From an uncultured Porphyromonadaceae bacterium (GTDB lineage Bacteria > Bacteroidota > Bacteroidia > Bacteroidales > Barnesiellaceae_A), in assembly GCA_900542255.1 (NCBI GenBank), contig UQMR01000047.1:1-17461 (forward strand): a stretch of 17,461 bases of DNA, written 5' to 3'. The notes below the pieces were generated by a model. It saw nothing but the letters and a program-made list of their open reading frames with translations, did not search any database and had not been told where the DNA came from. Below, piece by piece: positions 16,508-17,461 of the stretch (position 1 is the stretch's first letter; each line of letters starts with the position of its first letter). Made by a program: the position numbers and the translations under genes.

Positions 16508-16515
16508 AATCTTTG
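16508..16515 (+). promoter_or_regulatory. Possible -7 box of the secreted protein gene
   Basis: AATCTTTG is one base off TAnnTTTG and lies 30 bases before the ATG at 16546, a normal leader length. No TTTG is present 19-21 bases upstream (TTAC at 16484-16487 is the nearest), so the promoter would be weak or activator-dependent. The tandem repeat at 16457-16477 sits just upstream of the -33 zone. Confidence 0.4.
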
Positions 16516-16545
16516 CAGCCGTAAAAATCAAACAAAAAAGTGCTT

Positions 16546-17461
16546 ATGAAAAAGATTCCTTTTACCTTGGTATGTAGTATCTGTATAGTGCAGTTTGTCA
16601 GTGCGCAGGAGACTCTGCCTTTTGTAGAATCGTTCGACGAGCCTTCTTCGATTGAGCGGTTTACGGTGGTAGATGCCAACAACGACGGCAAGACATGGAC
16701 GTATGATGCCAATGCCAAATTGGTACGATATGATTACAGTTCGGTCAACGCCGGTGATGATTGGCTCTTTACACCGGCTTTTGCCTTGGAAGAGGGTAAA
16801 GAGTATAAAGTATCCTTTACCACACAAGGAAAGTATATGTCTACGTATGAGAAAGTGGCAGTTACCGTAGGAAAGGAGTCGCAACCGGCAAGTCACACAC
16901 AAGTATTAGATACTGTCGTGGTTATGTGGAATAGTGAGTTCCGCCTGTCGGAATATCTTTTTACGGTAGATGAAACAGCTGCTTATCATGTAGGTTTTCA
17001 TGAGGTAAGCGACCCCCATACATACTATCTTTTATTAGATGATATTCGCATAGAAGAGGTGTCCAATGAGCTTGCACCTGCCGCAGTAACCGCAGCCGCC
17101 GTCGTCCCGGGCGAACAAGGCGCACTATATGCCGATATCTCTTTTGTCGCTCCTTCGCTCAATGTCGAGGGGGGAGAGCTTTCGTCGTTAGATGCCGTCG
17201 AGGTCTATCGCAACGGGACAGGTAACCCCATCCATGTATTCGAACAACCTGTGATGGGTGAGCCATGTCAGTTCCGCGATGAGGTAGATACGCACGGAGA
17301 GTATACCTATTCGATAGTAGCTCGCAATAAAGGCGGTGAGAGCGAGAGAATAAATATATCGGCATACATAGGCTACGATATGCCGGTAGCGGTAGGAGCA
17401 TTGGATATAACGGTAGTCGACGGATGCCCCTCTATCTCTTGGTCGGCACCGCAGGCCGGTG
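16546..17461 (+). CDS. Secreted choice-of-anchor J / fibronectin-like protein, 3'-truncated
   Basis: The frame is open from the ATG at 16546 to the window edge, 305 codons so far. A signal peptide (MKKIPFTLVCSICIVQFVSA, cleavage before Gln21) leads into a domain at about 24-172 with the choice-of-anchor J (cleaved-adhesin) pattern: LPFVESFDE, GKTWTYD, DDWLFTPAFAL, YKVSFTTQG and LLLDDIRIEEV. From about 176 a fibronectin type III-like unit follows (VEVYRNGTG, GEYTYSIVARNKGGESE), and a second begins near residue 283 (SISWSAP). Proteins of this build in T9SS-bearing Bacteroidota are usually large surface or secreted adhesins or peptidases with a C-terminal sorting domain, which would lie outside the window. 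What the rest encodes is unknown. Confidence 0.85.
   Translation, partial: MKKIPFTLVCSICIVQFVSAQETLPFVESFDEPSSIERFTVVDANNDGKTWTYDANAKLVRYDYSSVNAGDDWLFTPAFALEEGKEYKVSFTTQGKYMSTYEKVAVTVGKESQPASHTQVLDTVVVMWNSEFRLSEYLFTVDETAAYHVGFHEVSDPHTYYLLLDDIRIEEVSNELAPAAVTAAAVVPGEQGALYADISFVAPSLNVEGGELSSLDAVEVYRNGTGNPIHVFEQPVMGEPCQFRDEVDTHGEYTYSIVARNKGGESERINISAYIGYDMPVAVGALDITVVDGCPSISWSAPQAG

Overview
The window looks like a piece of a Bacteroidales chromosome (phylum Bacteroidota) with roughly even GC. The signs are promoter boxes of the form TTTG-N20-TAnnTTTG instead of sigma70 boxes, a TonB-dependent receptor with a carboxypeptidase-regulatory-like N-terminal domain, DUF-family lipoproteins and barrels typical of the order, two-domain sensors of the type TPR-transmembrane-HTH, and secreted proteins that look like type IX secretion (T9SS) cargo. 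The presumed T9SS and the GC level suggest a Barnesiella-like or related lineage rather than Bacteroides itself, but that is only a guess. No rRNA, tRNA, CRISPR array, insertion sequence or phage gene was seen.

Layout. (1) 1-1144: the end of a conserved coiled-coil protein, a strong terminator, and a small convergent two-helix membrane protein with a near-consensus promoter. (2) 1225-7093, minus strand, read right to left: a seven-repeat beta-propeller-like secreted protein with a T9SS-like C-terminus, a lipoprotein with a Cys/His cluster, a short PepSY-type membrane protein, an ABC ATPase, its membrane partner, and a DUF4857-like membrane-anchored protein. (3) 7094-7425: a divergent control region with promoter boxes for both arms and nested inverted repeats. 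(4) 7426-13112, plus strand: TonB-dependent receptor, DUF4876-like surface lipoprotein, DUF6850-like outer-membrane barrel. (5) 13155-16431, minus strand: two tandem membrane-spanning regulators with homologous C-terminal HTH regions. (6) 16546 to the end: the start of a secreted choice-of-anchor J/fibronectin-like protein, cut by the window edge.

How the genes may work together. The two divergent arms read as one outer-to-inner membrane system: a receptor, a surface lipoprotein and a barrel in the outer membrane; a propeller that is probably cell-surface attached; a periplasmic or outer-membrane lipoprotein with possible metal ligands; a PepSY membrane protein of the kind linked to iron-siderophore or haem reduction; and an ABC module. 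The best guess is uptake and handling of an iron, haem or other metal complex, by analogy with the Bacteroides XusABC system (TonB receptor, beta-propeller-like lipoprotein, PepSY protein). The substrate cannot be read from the sequence. The twin TPR-HTH proteins next door are plausible sensors for this locus or for the secreted protein beyond them.
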